Shown one piece after another: positions 41,409-50,362 of a stretch of 64,000 nucleotides of DNA. Both the position numbers and the translations under genes were made by a program. Under the pieces are notes generated by a model. That model saw only the letters and a list, made by a program, of their open reading frames with translations. It made no database searches and was not told the origin of the DNA. The stretch is taken from the NCBI RefSeq assembly GCF_028369065.1, contig NZ_JAQNDA010000003.1, forward strand, positions 186,001-250,000, given 5' to 3'. Source of the DNA: Marinobacter sp. SS21 (GTDB lineage: Bacteria; Pseudomonadota; Gammaproteobacteria; Pseudomonadales; Oleiphilaceae). Positions within the stretch are counted from its first letter, which is position 1. Each line of letters starts with the position of its first letter.

Positions 41409-43103
41409 TCAAGCAGTGCCGACCGTCTCCCGCACCGGGCGTTCCGCCCCTGCAGCCAGCAGCCGGGAGACGGCGGACAGCAGTGCCTGAATGGTTGCCG
41501 AGGTGGTGTCCTCCGCCAGCGCGGCAGCGCTGCCAGCATTGCCTTCCAGCGCCACCCTGATGCAGGCCAGCGCATTCGCGGACGTCCCCTCACCGAGGGC
41601 AAACTCATCATAGGCTTCCACAGCAATCGCAATTCCAAAGCGATGCTCCAAGGCCGAAGCAACTGCCTCCACCGCACCTTGGGCGCGCCCCTTCAGCAGA
41701 TGGGTTTCAACGCCCTCGCCACCGACCTGCACCTGAGCCACCACGCCGTCGCTGTCACGATGGAGGTCGTAGGACTGCAGCTCCCAGCCTGGGACCAGCC
41801 CGAGGTAATGCTCATCAAACAGCCGCCGAATGGACAGCGAGTCGATTTCGCCCCCGTTCACCTCCGCTGCCTTCTGCACCAACTTGCTGAATTCAATCTG
41901 CAACCAACGCGGCAGGGTAATGTCATAATCACGCTCCAGCACATAGGCCACCCCGCCTTTACCGGATTGGCTGTTGATCCGCACGACTTCCTCGTAGCGA
42001 CGACCCACGTCACCAGGATCGATCGGGAGATAGGCTACGTTCCAGGCCTCACCCTCGCACCTGCGGGCCAGACACTTCTTGATCGCATCCTGATGGCTGC
42101 CGGAAAACGCGGTAAACACCAGCTCCCCAGCGTAGGGATGGCGTGGATGGGTGGCAATTTCAGTACACGCCTCAACCACTTCGGTAATCTCTGCCATGCC
42201 GGAAAGATCCAGCTGGGGATCCACACCCTGGGAGTACAGGTTCATGGCCATCGTAATGAGATCCATATTGCCGGTGCGCTCGCCATTGCCCATCAAGGTG
42301 CCTTCGACTCGATCGGCCCCCGCCATCACCGCCAATTCAGCGGCTGCCACCGCGCACCCCCTATCGTTGTGGGTGTGAACGCTGACCCGCAGGTGTTGCC
42401 GGTACTGGATGCGATCGCACACCCACTCAATCTGGTCCGCAAACACGTTCGGCGTTGCCATCTCGACGGTGGCGGGCAGATTGATAATGACCGGCTGCCC
42501 CTGATCCGGGCGCCATACCGCCGTCACGGCATCAATCACCTCAACGGCAAAATCCAGTTCCGTGCCGGTGAAGCTCTCCGGCGAATACTGGAAGGTCCAA
42601 CGGGTGTCCGGCCGGGCCGCAGCGCCCTGTTTTACCCAGCTAGCCCCCTGCACCGCAATGTCCCGGATACCGTCACGATCGAGGCCGAACACCTGCTCAC
42701 GCTGCACCGTGGAGGTCGAGTTATACACGTGGACAATCGCCCGCTGTGCGCCATCAAGCGCCTCAAATGTTCGTGCGATCAGCTCCTCGCGAGCCTGGGT
42801 GAGCACCTGGATGGTGACATCCTCCGGAATCCGGTTTTCCTCAATGAGTTTCCGGCAAAAATCGAAATCAGGCTGGCTGGCCGCGGGAAAACCAATTTCA
42901 ATCTCCTTGAACCCCAGCCGAACCAACAGATCGAACAACCGCTGTTTCTGATTCACCGTCATCGGCTTCACCAGCGCCTGATTGCCGTCTCGCAGATCCA
43001 CGGCACACCAGGACGGTGCCTGCTCGATAACCTGATTGGGCCAGCGCCGATCGGTTTTTCTCACCGGCTGAAAAGCAACGTATTTCCTGTGATCAAAAGG
43101 CAT
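41409..43103 (-). CDS. leuA: 2-isopropylmalate synthase LeuA
   Basis: A 564-residue enzyme condensing acetyl-CoA with 2-ketoisovalerate in leucine synthesis. The catalytic barrel starts with CAVDLRDGNQALV. HTHNDRGCAVA carries the metal-binding His pair. The C-terminal regulatory domain (about 430-560) gives leucine feedback control. The length is of the long actinobacterial/pseudomonad form, not E. coli LeuA (523). A divergent Lrp-type regulator lies 145 bp away and may control it. Confidence 0.95.
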   Translation of the reverse strand: MPFDHRKYVAFQPVRKTDRRWPNQVIEQAPSWCAVDLRDGNQALVKPMTVNQKQRLFDLLVRLGFKEIEIGFPAASQPDFDFCRKLIEENRIPEDVTIQVLTQAREELIARTFEALDGAQRAIVHVYNSTSTVQREQVFGLDRDGIRDIAVQGASWVKQGAAARPDTRWTFQYSPESFTGTELDFAVEVIDAVTAVWRPDQGQPVIINLPATVEMATPNVFADQIEWVCDRIQYRQHLRVSVHTHNDRGCAVAAAELAVMAGADRVEGTLMGNGERTGNMDLITMAMNLYSQGVDPQLDLSGMAEITEVVEACTEIATHPRHPYAGELVFTAFSGSHQDAIKKCLARRCEGEAWNVAYLPIDPGDVGRRYEEVVRINSQSGKGGVAYVLERDYDITLPRWLQIEFSKLVQKAAEVNGGEIDSLSIRRLFDEHYLGLVPGWELQSYDLHRDSDGVVAQVQVGGEGVETHLLKGRAQGAVEAVASALEHRFGIAIAVEAYDEFALGEGTSANALACIRVALEGNAGSAAALAEDTTSATIQALLSAVSRLLAAGAERPVRETVGTA

Positions 43104-43248
43104 CGGTCAAATTCCTTGTGGGCTGTGGTTTCACAATACGGATCAGGTTACCCAGCTTTTGCTGAAATTTGCGTGCTTTCTTTTGTGGATCTTCGGGCCA
43201 TTGCGAAATATTATTGCTTAAAATAAAGCTGCGGCGACACTTCCTGAC

Positions 43249-43758
43249 ATGAAAGATAAAAAACTCATCGAAATCGACCGGACGGACCGAAAAATCCTGG
43301 AACACATTCAAAGCGATGACTCGCTGACCAACCAGGAACTGGCGGACAAGGTGGGACTGTCCCCCTCCCCCTGTTTGCGTCGGGTGAGAGCGCTGGAGGA
43401 TGCAGGCATCATCGTCAAGCGGGTGGCGGTGTTAGACCACAAGAAACTGGGGCTCTCGTTGACGGCGATCATTCTGATCGGCATGGACCGCCATACACCT
43501 GAGCGGTTTGCTGCATTCGAGGAACAGGTTGCGGAGTACCCGGAAGTGCAGGAGTGCTATCTGATTACGGGCCAGGACGCAGACTACATGCTGAAGGTAG
43601 TGGTACCGGACATGGACCACTACCATCACTTTCTGTTGAATCGAATTACCCGCATCCAGGGCGTCAGCGGCGTGCATTCCAGCTTTGTGCTGCGGCGGGT
43701 GATCGATAGCACCGCCCTGCCCCTGGGCTACCTGTCCCTGGAGGGGCGTAACGGTTAA
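43249..43758 (+). CDS. Lrp/AsnC-family transcriptional regulator
   Basis: A 169-residue regulator with an N-terminal helix-turn-helix (about 10-60, LTNQELADKVGLSPSPCLRRVRALE) and a C-terminal RAM ligand domain (about 75-155). Such proteins sense amino acids as octamers. Its divergent position next to leuA suggests a role in leucine or branched-chain control; that is inference. The 145-bp intergenic region has A/T-rich stretches (AAATATTATTGCTTAAAATAAAG) of the kind Lrp proteins bind. Its end overlaps the convergent TetR gene by 4 bp. Confidence 0.9.
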   Translation: MKDKKLIEIDRTDRKILEHIQSDDSLTNQELADKVGLSPSPCLRRVRALEDAGIIVKRVAVLDHKKLGLSLTAIILIGMDRHTPERFAAFEEQVAEYPEVQECYLITGQDADYMLKVVVPDMDHYHHFLLNRITRIQGVSGVHSSFVLRRVIDSTALPLGYLSLEGRNG

Positions 43759-44378
43759 TGGGCGCCAGTGGCCAGCTGCAACATGTAAGCCCGAGCCATC
43801 GACTTGATTTCCTCCACCAGGTTATCGGCTTCATCTTCCGGCAAAGTCACGGCCAGCCTCAGCATGGTGCCGGTAGCCCGGGGTAATAGCAGACTGGCAC
43901 TCCAACGCCTGGCATCGGGCAGATCGGGAAACTCCTGCTTGAGCCGTTCGTCCAGGTCCCGGGCATTGGTGTACAGTTCCCTGAGATCGAGCTCACGGAG
44001 TTCCGGCATGGATTCGACACCGCTCCAGATGGCAGAGTAAGCGGGTTCATTCCGGTAGAAATCGTAATACAGGTCGACAAGCACATCGACGGCGTCTTCA
44101 ACGGCCGTTTCCGCCAGCCGATCACGCATCTCCTGCTCCATACGCGCAACATGGGTCTCGGCAATCGCCTGGACGATCGCGGCCTTGTTCGGAAAGTAGC
44201 GGTAGAGCGACGCCAGGGACATGTCGGATTTGCGCGCGATTGCAGACATGCTGGTGCCGTCGACGCCTACGTCATTGAAGATGTCCGCTGCGTGCTTCAA
44301 GATGCTATTGACCCTCTCACGACTGCGGGCTTGCACGGGAGTACGTCGGGGTTTTACATCGATATTATCGTCGGTCAT
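43755..44378 (-). CDS. TetR-family regulator next to a thioesterase
   Basis: A 207-residue TetR protein. The helix-turn-helix (about 30-75) includes GTSMSAIARKSDMSLASLYRYFPNK. The C-terminal ligand domain is of the TetR_C_17-like type by general look, but I cannot assign a ligand. It lies 17 bp after a PaaI-type thioesterase gene on the same strand, so the two probably form an operon and the effector may be an acyl-CoA or fatty acid; this is inferred. Confidence 0.88.
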   Translation of the reverse strand: MTDDNIDVKPRRTPVQARSRERVNSILKHAADIFNDVGVDGTSMSAIARKSDMSLASLYRYFPNKAAIVQAIAETHVARMEQEMRDRLAETAVEDAVDVLVDLYYDFYRNEPAYSAIWSGVESMPELRELDLRELYTNARDLDERLKQEFPDLPDARRWSASLLLPRATGTMLRLAVTLPEDEADNLVEEIKSMARAYMLQLATGAH

Positions 44379-44395
44379 GCTAAACCTGTTTAAAA

Positions 44396-44815
44396 TTACG
44401 TGGCCGGTAGCGCGTAACTGCCTGTCACATGCGCTACCAATTGTTCGTCTCCTTCTCCTCCTGAGAGTAGCCTAACTTCGCAAAATGCGAGACGTCGGCC
44501 CAACCGCAGAACAATCGCCTGGGCTTTCAGATCACACGGCGCCGGCTTCTGCAGGAAATTGATCGAAAGGTTACTGGTTACCGCCATTTCCACCTTGCCC
44601 AAAGAGGCCAAAACTGCGGCATACATGGACGCATCGGCCAAAGCCATCTGAACCGGACCGGAAATTGTCCCACCCGGCCTGATGAATCGCTCGGTAAAAG
44701 TGATCCGTGTGTGGGCGTAGCCCTGGCCAACCTCATCGACTTTAAAACCCAAATCGTCCGCCATCGGGACGCCGGCCCGAATCAGTTCCTCGACTTCGGC
44801 TGCCGTCAGACTCAT
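44396..44815 (-). CDS. PaaI-family hotdog thioesterase
   Basis: A 139-residue hotdog-fold protein. The segment RPGGTISGPVQMALADASMYAAV (about 46-68) is the PaaI-type active site, with Gly-rich turn and catalytic Asp in LADAS. SNLSINFLQKPAPCDLKAQAIVLRLGRR follows. It probably hydrolyses an acyl- or aryl-CoA; the substrate is unknown. GAGGGGAG precedes ATG 44815. It leads a two-gene unit with the TetR regulator and is divergent from proS. Confidence 0.88.
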   Translation of the reverse strand: MSLTAAEVEELIRAGVPMADDLGFKVDEVGQGYAHTRITFTERFIRPGGTISGPVQMALADASMYAAVLASLGKVEMAVTSNLSINFLQKPAPCDLKAQAIVLRLGRRLAFCEVRLLSGGEGDEQLVAHVTGSYALPAT

Positions 44816-44964
44816 ACGCTCCCCTCAAATCTGTACCTTGATACCCAGGCTCCGTACAATAACCCCCGCGAAACCACAAATAAAGCAGCTCAGGCCGGAG
44901 AGCCGATCAGGCCCGATCCGGCGCGGGCACCATTTTCACCGTTTAATTGCTTACGGAAGACACG

Positions 44965-46701
44965 ATGCGAGCAAGCCGCTACCTCATTGCCACCTTGAAA
45001 GAAACCCCGGCAGATGCCGAAGTCATCAGCCATCAGTTGATGCTGCGGGCCGGCCTGACCCGCAAACTGGCGGCGGGATTGTACACCTGGCTGCCCATGG
45101 GCCTTCGGGTGCTGCGCAAGGTGGAGCGCATTGTTCGTGAGGAGATGGACAAGAGCGGCGCTCAAGAAGTTTTGATGCCGGCGGTGCAACCCGCTGAGCT
45201 GTGGCAGGAGTCCGGCCGTTGGGAGCAGTACGGCGGTGAATTGTTGCGGCTCAACGATCGCCACGGCCGTGATTTCTGCTTTGGCCCAACCCACGAGGAA
45301 GTCATTACCGATCTCATCCGCAATGAGATCAAAAGCTACAAGGAATTGCCGGCCAACTTCTATCAGATCCAGACCAAATTCCGTGACGAACGCCGTCCCC
45401 GCTTTGGCATCATGCGTGCCCGGGAATTCCTGATGAAGGACGCCTACTCGTTCCATCTCGACAAGGCCTCCCTGGACGAAACCTACAAACTGATGCACCA
45501 GACCTACTGCGCCATCTTCGACCGCCTGGGCCTGGACTATCGACCAGTGCAGGCTGATTCAGGCTCAATCGGCGGCAGCTCTTCCCACGAATTCCACGTC
45601 CTGGCCTCTTCCGGCGAAGACGACATTGTATTCAGTAGCGACAGTGATTACGCGGCCAACATCGAGAAAGCCGAAGCCGTCGCACCCGCTGGCTCCCGGC
45701 CCGCACCGAGCCAGGATATGGCGGAGGTGGCCACGCCCGAGCAGCGGACCATTGACGCCGTCGCAGAGTTCCTCAAGCTAGACTCGCGACAGACCGTAAA
45801 AACCCTGTTGGTCAAGGCCGAACCCGAAGAGCCGGACACCGACGGCGGGCTGGTGGCGCTGGTTCTCAGGGGCGACCACAGCCTCAACGAGATCAAGGCG
45901 GAAAACCTGGCCGGTGTTGCCTCTCCGCTCACCATGGCAACCGACGAAGAGATCGAGCAAGTCGTGGGTTGCAAGCCGGGCTCTATCGGCCCCGTAGGCT
46001 TGGCGGTTCCGGTCATCGTTGACCGCAGCGCGGCCCACCTGGCGGACTTTGTCTGCGGTGCAAACAAGGAGGGCTACCACCTGACTGGGGTGAACTGGGA
46101 ACGTGATGTCCCCCTGCCCCGCGTCGAAGATCTGCGTAAGGTGGTCGAGGGCGATGCCAGCCCGGATGGCCAAGGCACGCTGGAGATTCGTCGCGGTATC
46201 GAAGTCGGGCACATCTTCAAGCTGGGCAACAAATACAGCCAGGCCATGAACGCCACCGTTCTGGATGAGAATGGCAAGACCGCCATCGTTGAAATGGGCT
46301 GTTACGGGATCGGCGTCTCCCGGATCGTCGCCGCCTCCATTGAACAGAACCACGACGACAAGGGCATCATTTGGCCAGACGCCATAGCACCGTTCGAGGT
46401 GGCGATCGTCACCCTGAACGCGCACAAATCTCCCGCCGTGATGGAAGCCGCCGAAATCCTGTACACCCAATTGCGTCAGGCCGGCTACGACGTACTGCTG
46501 GATGATCGCAATGAACGCCCCGGCGTGAAATTCGCGGACATGGAGCTGATCGGCATCCCCCATCGTTTCGTGGTATCCGACCGAGGGCTCACCGCAGGAA
46601 CCCTGGAATACAAGGGACGGCGTGACGCCGACCGTCAGGACATCCCGCTTGAGCAAGCGCTGCCTTTCATCGTCAACGCCTCGCCCAGACCGGGCCTGTA
46701 A
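44965..46701 (+). CDS. proS: Prolyl-tRNA synthetase ProS
   Basis: A 578-residue bacterial-type class II synthetase. [35 protein letters not shown] N-terminus, motif 2 [21 protein letters not shown], the inserted editing (INS) domain (about 225-405) and motif 3 [13 protein letters not shown] are all present. ATG 44965 has GGAAG upstream and gives the conserved start. Length matches E. coli ProS (572). Confidence 0.97.
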   Translation: MRASRYLIATLKETPADAEVISHQLMLRAGLTRKLAAGLYTWLPMGLRVLRKVERIVREEMDKSGAQEVLMPAVQPAELWQESGRWEQYGGELLRLNDRHGRDFCFGPTHEEVITDLIRNEIKSYKELPANFYQIQTKFRDERRPRFGIMRAREFLMKDAYSFHLDKASLDETYKLMHQTYCAIFDRLGLDYRPVQADSGSIGGSSSHEFHVLASSGEDDIVFSSDSDYAANIEKAEAVAPAGSRPAPSQDMAEVATPEQRTIDAVAEFLKLDSRQTVKTLLVKAEPEEPDTDGGLVALVLRGDHSLNEIKAENLAGVASPLTMATDEEIEQVVGCKPGSIGPVGLAVPVIVDRSAAHLADFVCGANKEGYHLTGVNWERDVPLPRVEDLRKVVEGDASPDGQGTLEIRRGIEVGHIFKLGNKYSQAMNATVLDENGKTAIVEMGCYGIGVSRIVAASIEQNHDDKGIIWPDAIAPFEVAIVTLNAHKSPAVMEAAEILYTQLRQAGYDVLLDDRNERPGVKFADMELIGIPHRFVVSDRGLTAGTLEYKGRRDADRQDIPLEQALPFIVNASPRPGL

Positions 46702-46720
46702 CTTCAGGCTCGTCCATACC

Positions 46721-46758
46721 GCAAGCCCGGAATCGCCGCTGTCCGGTTCCGGGCTTGC
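46721..46758. terminator. Hairpin between convergent proS and murB
   Basis: GCAAGCCCGGAA and TTCCGGGCTTGC form a perfect 12-bp stem with a 14-nt loop. The plus strand continues AGTTTGTC, a weak U-tract, so it may terminate proS transcription. Confidence 0.65.
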
Positions 46759-46794
46759 AGTTTGTCTGCGCAAGCTACGTCAGATTCTGATCAG

Positions 46795-47838
46795 TCAGAG
46801 CCCGAGCCCGGCCGGCACGACCCGGGGCTCCATTTCCAGCTCGACGCCAAATCTCGCCTGCACATCATCACGGATTCGCCGCGCCAAGGCTAAGATGTCT
46901 GCCCCTGTGCCCCCGTTGTGGTTGATCAGCACCAGCGCCTGTCGGTTATGCACTCCAACCTTGTCTTCGCGATAGCCTTTCCAGCCACATTGATCGATCA
47001 GCCAGGCGGCGGCGAGCTTGACGCTGTGATCGGCGGGGTAAGCCACCATATCGGGATGATCGGCACGGAGCTGTTCCCAGGTATCCTGCGGCACGATGGC
47101 ATTCTTGAAAAAACTGCCGACATTGGGCAACTGTGCGGGATCAGGGAGTTTGCGGCGGCGGATGGCCATCACCCCCTGCGCCACGTCCGCCGGAGTTAGA
47201 GCACGAGCGGGCTCCCGCCCGGAAAAATACTGCTGCAAATCGCCATAACCGAGCGCCAGCGAGCGTGTTCTGGACAACTGCATCGCGATCTCCAGAATGA
47301 TGTAGCGACCGGGCTGGCGCTTGAACAGACTGTCCCGATAGGCAAATTCGCAGGCTTCATTGGATAGCTTCACTATATCCTGCGATTCGCTATCGAGCGC
47401 CGTGACACTGACCAGGGTGTCGCTCAACTCGACGCCATAGGCCCCGATATTCTGAATCGGAGCGGCACCGGCGGTGCCCGGAATCAGCGCCAGATTTTCA
47501 ATGCCCCGGTATCCGGCTGCGGCGGCATAAAGCACCGCCTCATGCCAGCACTCACCGGCACCAAGCACAAGCGTGGCCTCGCCATTTGCCGCATTTGCCC
47601 AATGACAACCAGCGATGGCCATGTGGATGACCAGGGCATCCACATCGTCGGCAAAGACCAAATTGCTGCCGCCGCCCAGAATCAGCGTTTCCAGGCCACG
47701 CTCGTCCGCCCAGGCCAGGGCCTGCCGCAGCTGTTCCACCGAGGTGACGTTGGTGTAATACCGCGCCATCACCTCAACCCGCAGCGTGTTCCTGGGCATC
47801 AGGCTGACCGACTCTTGCACGACCAGACCGCTTTTCAC
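46795..47838 (-). CDS. murB: UDP-N-acetylenolpyruvoylglucosamine reductase MurB
   Basis: A 347-residue FAD enzyme making UDP-MurNAc for peptidoglycan. The N-terminal NTLRVEVMARYY, FAD-binding ILGGGSNLVF and IPGTAGAAPIQNIGAYGVEL motifs are seen, with the catalytic Ser in PNVGSFFKNAIV. It is the type I (E. coli-like) form. It begins at GTG 47838, overlapping the phosphatase stop as GTGA with GGGAGAAG upstream, so translation is coupled. Confidence 0.96.
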   Translation of the reverse strand: MKSGLVVQESVSLMPRNTLRVEVMARYYTNVTSVEQLRQALAWADERGLETLILGGGSNLVFADDVDALVIHMAIAGCHWANAANGEATLVLGAGECWHEAVLYAAAAGYRGIENLALIPGTAGAAPIQNIGAYGVELSDTLVSVTALDSESQDIVKLSNEACEFAYRDSLFKRQPGRYIILEIAMQLSRTRSLALGYGDLQQYFSGREPARALTPADVAQGVMAIRRRKLPDPAQLPNVGSFFKNAIVPQDTWEQLRADHPDMVAYPADHSVKLAAAWLIDQCGWKGYREDKVGVHNRQALVLINHNGGTGADILALARRIRDDVQARFGVELEMEPRVVPAGLGL

Positions 47839-48317
47839 GCCTGCTTCTCCCTAATGGTGGCAATGAGGCCCTGACTGGCCGACTCGATCAGGTCCAACAC
47901 CCGCTCAAATCCCTGGACACCACCGAAGTACGGGTCTGGGACTTCCAACGATCCACTGGTATTGGCGAATTCGAGGAACAGCCTGGGCTCGGTACCACCG
48001 TCACGATGCCACAGGTCTTTGACGTCGGCCAGATTCTGACGGTCCATCACCAGAATGTAATCGAATTGCGTCAGATCGTTCGGCTGGAACTGGCGGGCAC
48101 GCAGATGGCTGATGTCGATGCCCCGACGACGCGCCGCCTCGATTGCGCGGCTATCCGGTGCCTTACCCACATGCCAGGAACCGGTGCCACAGGAATCCAC
48201 CTCGATAAGGGTCTGCATTCCCGCAGCATCCACCGCTTGCTGAAACACACCTTCAGCAGTCGGCGACCGGCAAATATTGCCCAGGCAGACAAACAGAACT
48301 CGCACCTTGTCAGACAT
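47835..48317 (-). CDS. Low-molecular-weight protein-tyrosine phosphatase
   Basis: A 160-residue phosphatase with the P-loop CLGNICRSPTAEG (nucleophile Cys near residue 11, Arg17) and the general-acid loop PDPYFGG near residue 127. In Gram-negative bacteria such enzymes often act on tyrosine kinases of polysaccharide export (Wzb/Wzc). No kinase is in this window, so its partner is unknown. The kdsB-phosphatase-murB order recurs in pseudomonads, which suggests a housekeeping rather than capsule-specific role. Confidence 0.94.
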   Translation of the reverse strand: MSDKVRVLFVCLGNICRSPTAEGVFQQAVDAAGMQTLIEVDSCGTGSWHVGKAPDSRAIEAARRRGIDISHLRARQFQPNDLTQFDYILVMDRQNLADVKDLWHRDGGTEPRLFLEFANTSGSLEVPDPYFGGVQGFERVLDLIESASQGLIATIREKQA

Positions 48318-48333
48318 CGCCGTATCCCTTCAC

Positions 48334-49104
48334 TCAAAGGTCCTTCGCGAACAGCCGGCGTACCCGCTCCAGATCCGCCTCGGTATCCACCCCCGCCGGG
48401 GGCTGCTGGCAGGCTTGGGAAACATGTATGCGCGCGCCGTTAAACAAGGCCCTCAACTGCTCCAGCGATTCGGTCACCTCAATGGGCGCCGGGGCCCAGG
48501 TTACAAAATCCTGCAACAATTTGACCCGATATCCATAAATCCCGATGTGCCGGTAATAGCCGATGCTGGTGGGCAACCTGTCCGGCACCGCACCAGCGGA
48601 CCACTCGTCACGCGCCCAGGGAATCGGTGCGCGGCTGAAATAATGGGCCATGCCGCGATGATCGAAGACCACCTTGACCACATTGGGATTGAATAACGCG
48701 TCCGGCTCCAGAATGGCCTCGCACAGCGTGGCGATGGAGGCGTCCGGATGCTGAACCAGGTTAGCCGCCACCTGGTCGATAAGCGCTGCTGGCAACAGCG
48801 GCTCGTCGCCCTGCACATTTACAATGCAGTGGTCCTCGGCAAATCCCAGCGTTCGGGCAACCTCTTCCAGGCGATCCGTGCCACTGGCATGGTCCGGGGA
48901 CGTCATCACCACCTCGGCGCCAAAGTCGGCACAGGCGGCGCGAATGCGTTCATCGTCCGTCGCCACCACGATTCGGGAGGCTCCGCTCTCCGAGGCCCGA
49001 TCGTAAACGTGCTGTATCATCGGCTTGCCGGCAATGTCCGCCAAAGGTTTACCTGGAAGCCGGGTAGACGCATAACGAGCCGGAATTACAACCGAAAAAG
49101 ACAT
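48334..49104 (-). CDS. kdsB: CMP-KDO synthetase KdsB
   Basis: A 256-residue cytidylyltransferase activating KDO for lipopolysaccharide core synthesis. The N-terminal [20 protein letters not shown] and [11 protein letters not shown] motifs are diagnostic. AAGG lies close to ATG 49104. It precedes the phosphatase by 16 bp and follows a Trm112-like gene by 38 bp, in the lpxK-ycaR-kdsB order typical of gammaproteobacteria. Confidence 0.97.
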   Translation of the reverse strand: MSFSVVIPARYASTRLPGKPLADIAGKPMIQHVYDRASESGASRIVVATDDERIRAACADFGAEVVMTSPDHASGTDRLEEVARTLGFAEDHCIVNVQGDEPLLPAALIDQVAANLVQHPDASIATLCEAILEPDALFNPNVVKVVFDHRGMAHYFSRAPIPWARDEWSAGAVPDRLPTSIGYYRHIGIYGYRVKLLQDFVTWAPAPIEVTESLEQLRALFNGARIHVSQACQQPPAGVDTEADLERVRRLFAKDL

Positions 49105-49142
49105 ACCTTATTCCTGTTTCATCAAGTCACCATCGTCGAGAA

Positions 49143-49331
49143 TCAACGCTTGGCCAGCCGTTCATCGGTGGACAGGGTCCGAGCCTCGACCGCCAGCATC
49201 ACCGGAATGCCCTCACGAACGGGGAATGCCATGGCGTCGTTGTAACAAATAAGTTCCTGGCGCTCCTGATCGAAAATAAGGTCGCCTTTGCACACTGGGC
49301 AAGCCAACATTGCCAACAGTTTTTTATCCAT
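49143..49331 (-). CDS. Trm112-family zinc protein (YcaR-like)
   Basis: A 62-residue protein. The N-terminus [18 protein letters not shown] has a CPVC knuckle, and [20 protein letters not shown] completes the Trm112 fold. Eukaryotic Trm112 activates methyltransferases; the bacterial role is unclear. It starts 2 bp after the lpxK stop, so they are cotranscribed. Confidence 0.92.
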   Translation of the reverse strand: MDKKLLAMLACPVCKGDLIFDQERQELICYNDAMAFPVREGIPVMLAVEARTLSTDERLAKR

Positions 49332-49333
49332 AT

Positions 49334-50362
49334 CTAATCTCGCAGCTCATTCAAAGTAGAGTCACCCTTTTCGGACCCCAGCCCAGACAGCCGGGCCAAC
49401 AACGAAGTCAAAAAGGCATCCGGCAACTCCGCGGTCACATCCAGGACCCAGGTAGCCTGAGGCGCCAGGGACGCGCACTTCACCGCATCCTTGGCCGTCA
49501 CCACCAGCACCTCATCCGGCTCCAGCGTCAGATCGGACGGCTTGAACCGATGGTGATCGGGCAAGCCCAGCGGACGCACCTTCGCCCCCAGCTCCATCAG
49601 TGTATCGAAAAATCGCTGGGGATTGCCGATACCGGCCACCGCCCGTACCTTACGCCCCTGCAGCCAGCCTGGCGGATGCTGGTCAGAGGAATGCAAATGG
49701 CGCAGCCGGCCAGGCGTCAAGGTCATGCAATACTGATGCGGATGATTGAGCGCCAGCGGCTCAGCACCATTGGTGATGACGTAATCCACCGAGTTCAATC
49801 GACTGGCGGGTTCCCGCAACGGCCCGACCGGAATGGGAGCGCCATTACCCAGCCCTCGTGCACCATCGAACACCGCCAGCTCGATGTCACGCGGCAGGGC
49901 GTAGTGTTGCAGGCCGTCGTCGCACACCAGGATATCACCCAGCCTCTGTTGCAGCGCCCAATGACCGCCTCGATACCGCTTGGGATCGACCACCACAGGA
50001 CACCCGGTCTGCTGCCATAGCATGACTGGCTCATCACCGGCTTGCTCCGCCGAGATAGCGTCGTTGACCAGCAGTGGGTGGCTGTCGGCCTGGCCGCCGT
50101 AGCCCCGGCTCAGGATCACCGGACGCCAGCCTCGTGCTCGCAGTGCGGTCACCAGCCAGGCGGTCAAGGGAGACTTTCCGGTACCACCCGCCGTGATGTT
50201 GCCTACCACCACCACGGGCACCGGCAATTCCGACGGCGCGGCGACCGTCAGTAATTTCTGGCGGCGGCGCGCAGATATCCAACGAAACAGCCAGGCCAGC
50301 GGCCACAACGGCCATAACGGCCGACCAGAGCCGTACCAAAGGCGATCAACCGGTGCCGTCAT
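49334..50362 (-). CDS. lpxK: Tetraacyldisaccharide 4'-kinase LpxK
   Basis: A 342-residue membrane-associated kinase that forms lipid IVA in lipid A synthesis. It has an N-terminal membrane-interacting helix (about 10-30), the P-loop [15 protein letters not shown] near residue 55 and [14 protein letters not shown] 50362 overlaps the msbA stop (ATGA), so translation is coupled to the flippase that moves its pathway's product. Confidence 0.96.
   Translation of the reverse strand: MTAPVDRLWYGSGRPLWPLWPLAWLFRWISARRRQKLLTVAAPSELPVPVVVVGNITAGGTGKSPLTAWLVTALRARGWRPVILSRGYGGQADSHPLLVNDAISAEQAGDEPVMLWQQTGCPVVVDPKRYRGGHWALQQRLGDILVCDDGLQHYALPRDIELAVFDGARGLGNGAPIPVGPLREPASRLNSVDYVITNGAEPLALNHPHQYCMTLTPGRLRHLHSSDQHPPGWLQGRKVRAVAGIGNPQRFFDTLMELGAKVRPLGLPDHHRFKPSDLTLEPDEVLVVTAKDAVKCASLAPQATWVLDVTAELPDAFLTSLLARLSGLGSEKGDSTLNELRD

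Noticed and set aside
41385..43226. 613-codon plus-strand ORF opposite leuA
   Set aside because: It is the antisense shadow of a well-supported leuA; its translation shows no domain and it has no ribosome-binding site. The same holds for long antisense ORFs at 76-1032, 3997-5025, 35726-37249 and 39089-40414.
43104..43248. Leucine leader-peptide attenuator before leuA
   Set aside because: No short ORF with a run of Leu codons and no terminator-antiterminator pair is visible; control by the Lrp-type protein is more likely.
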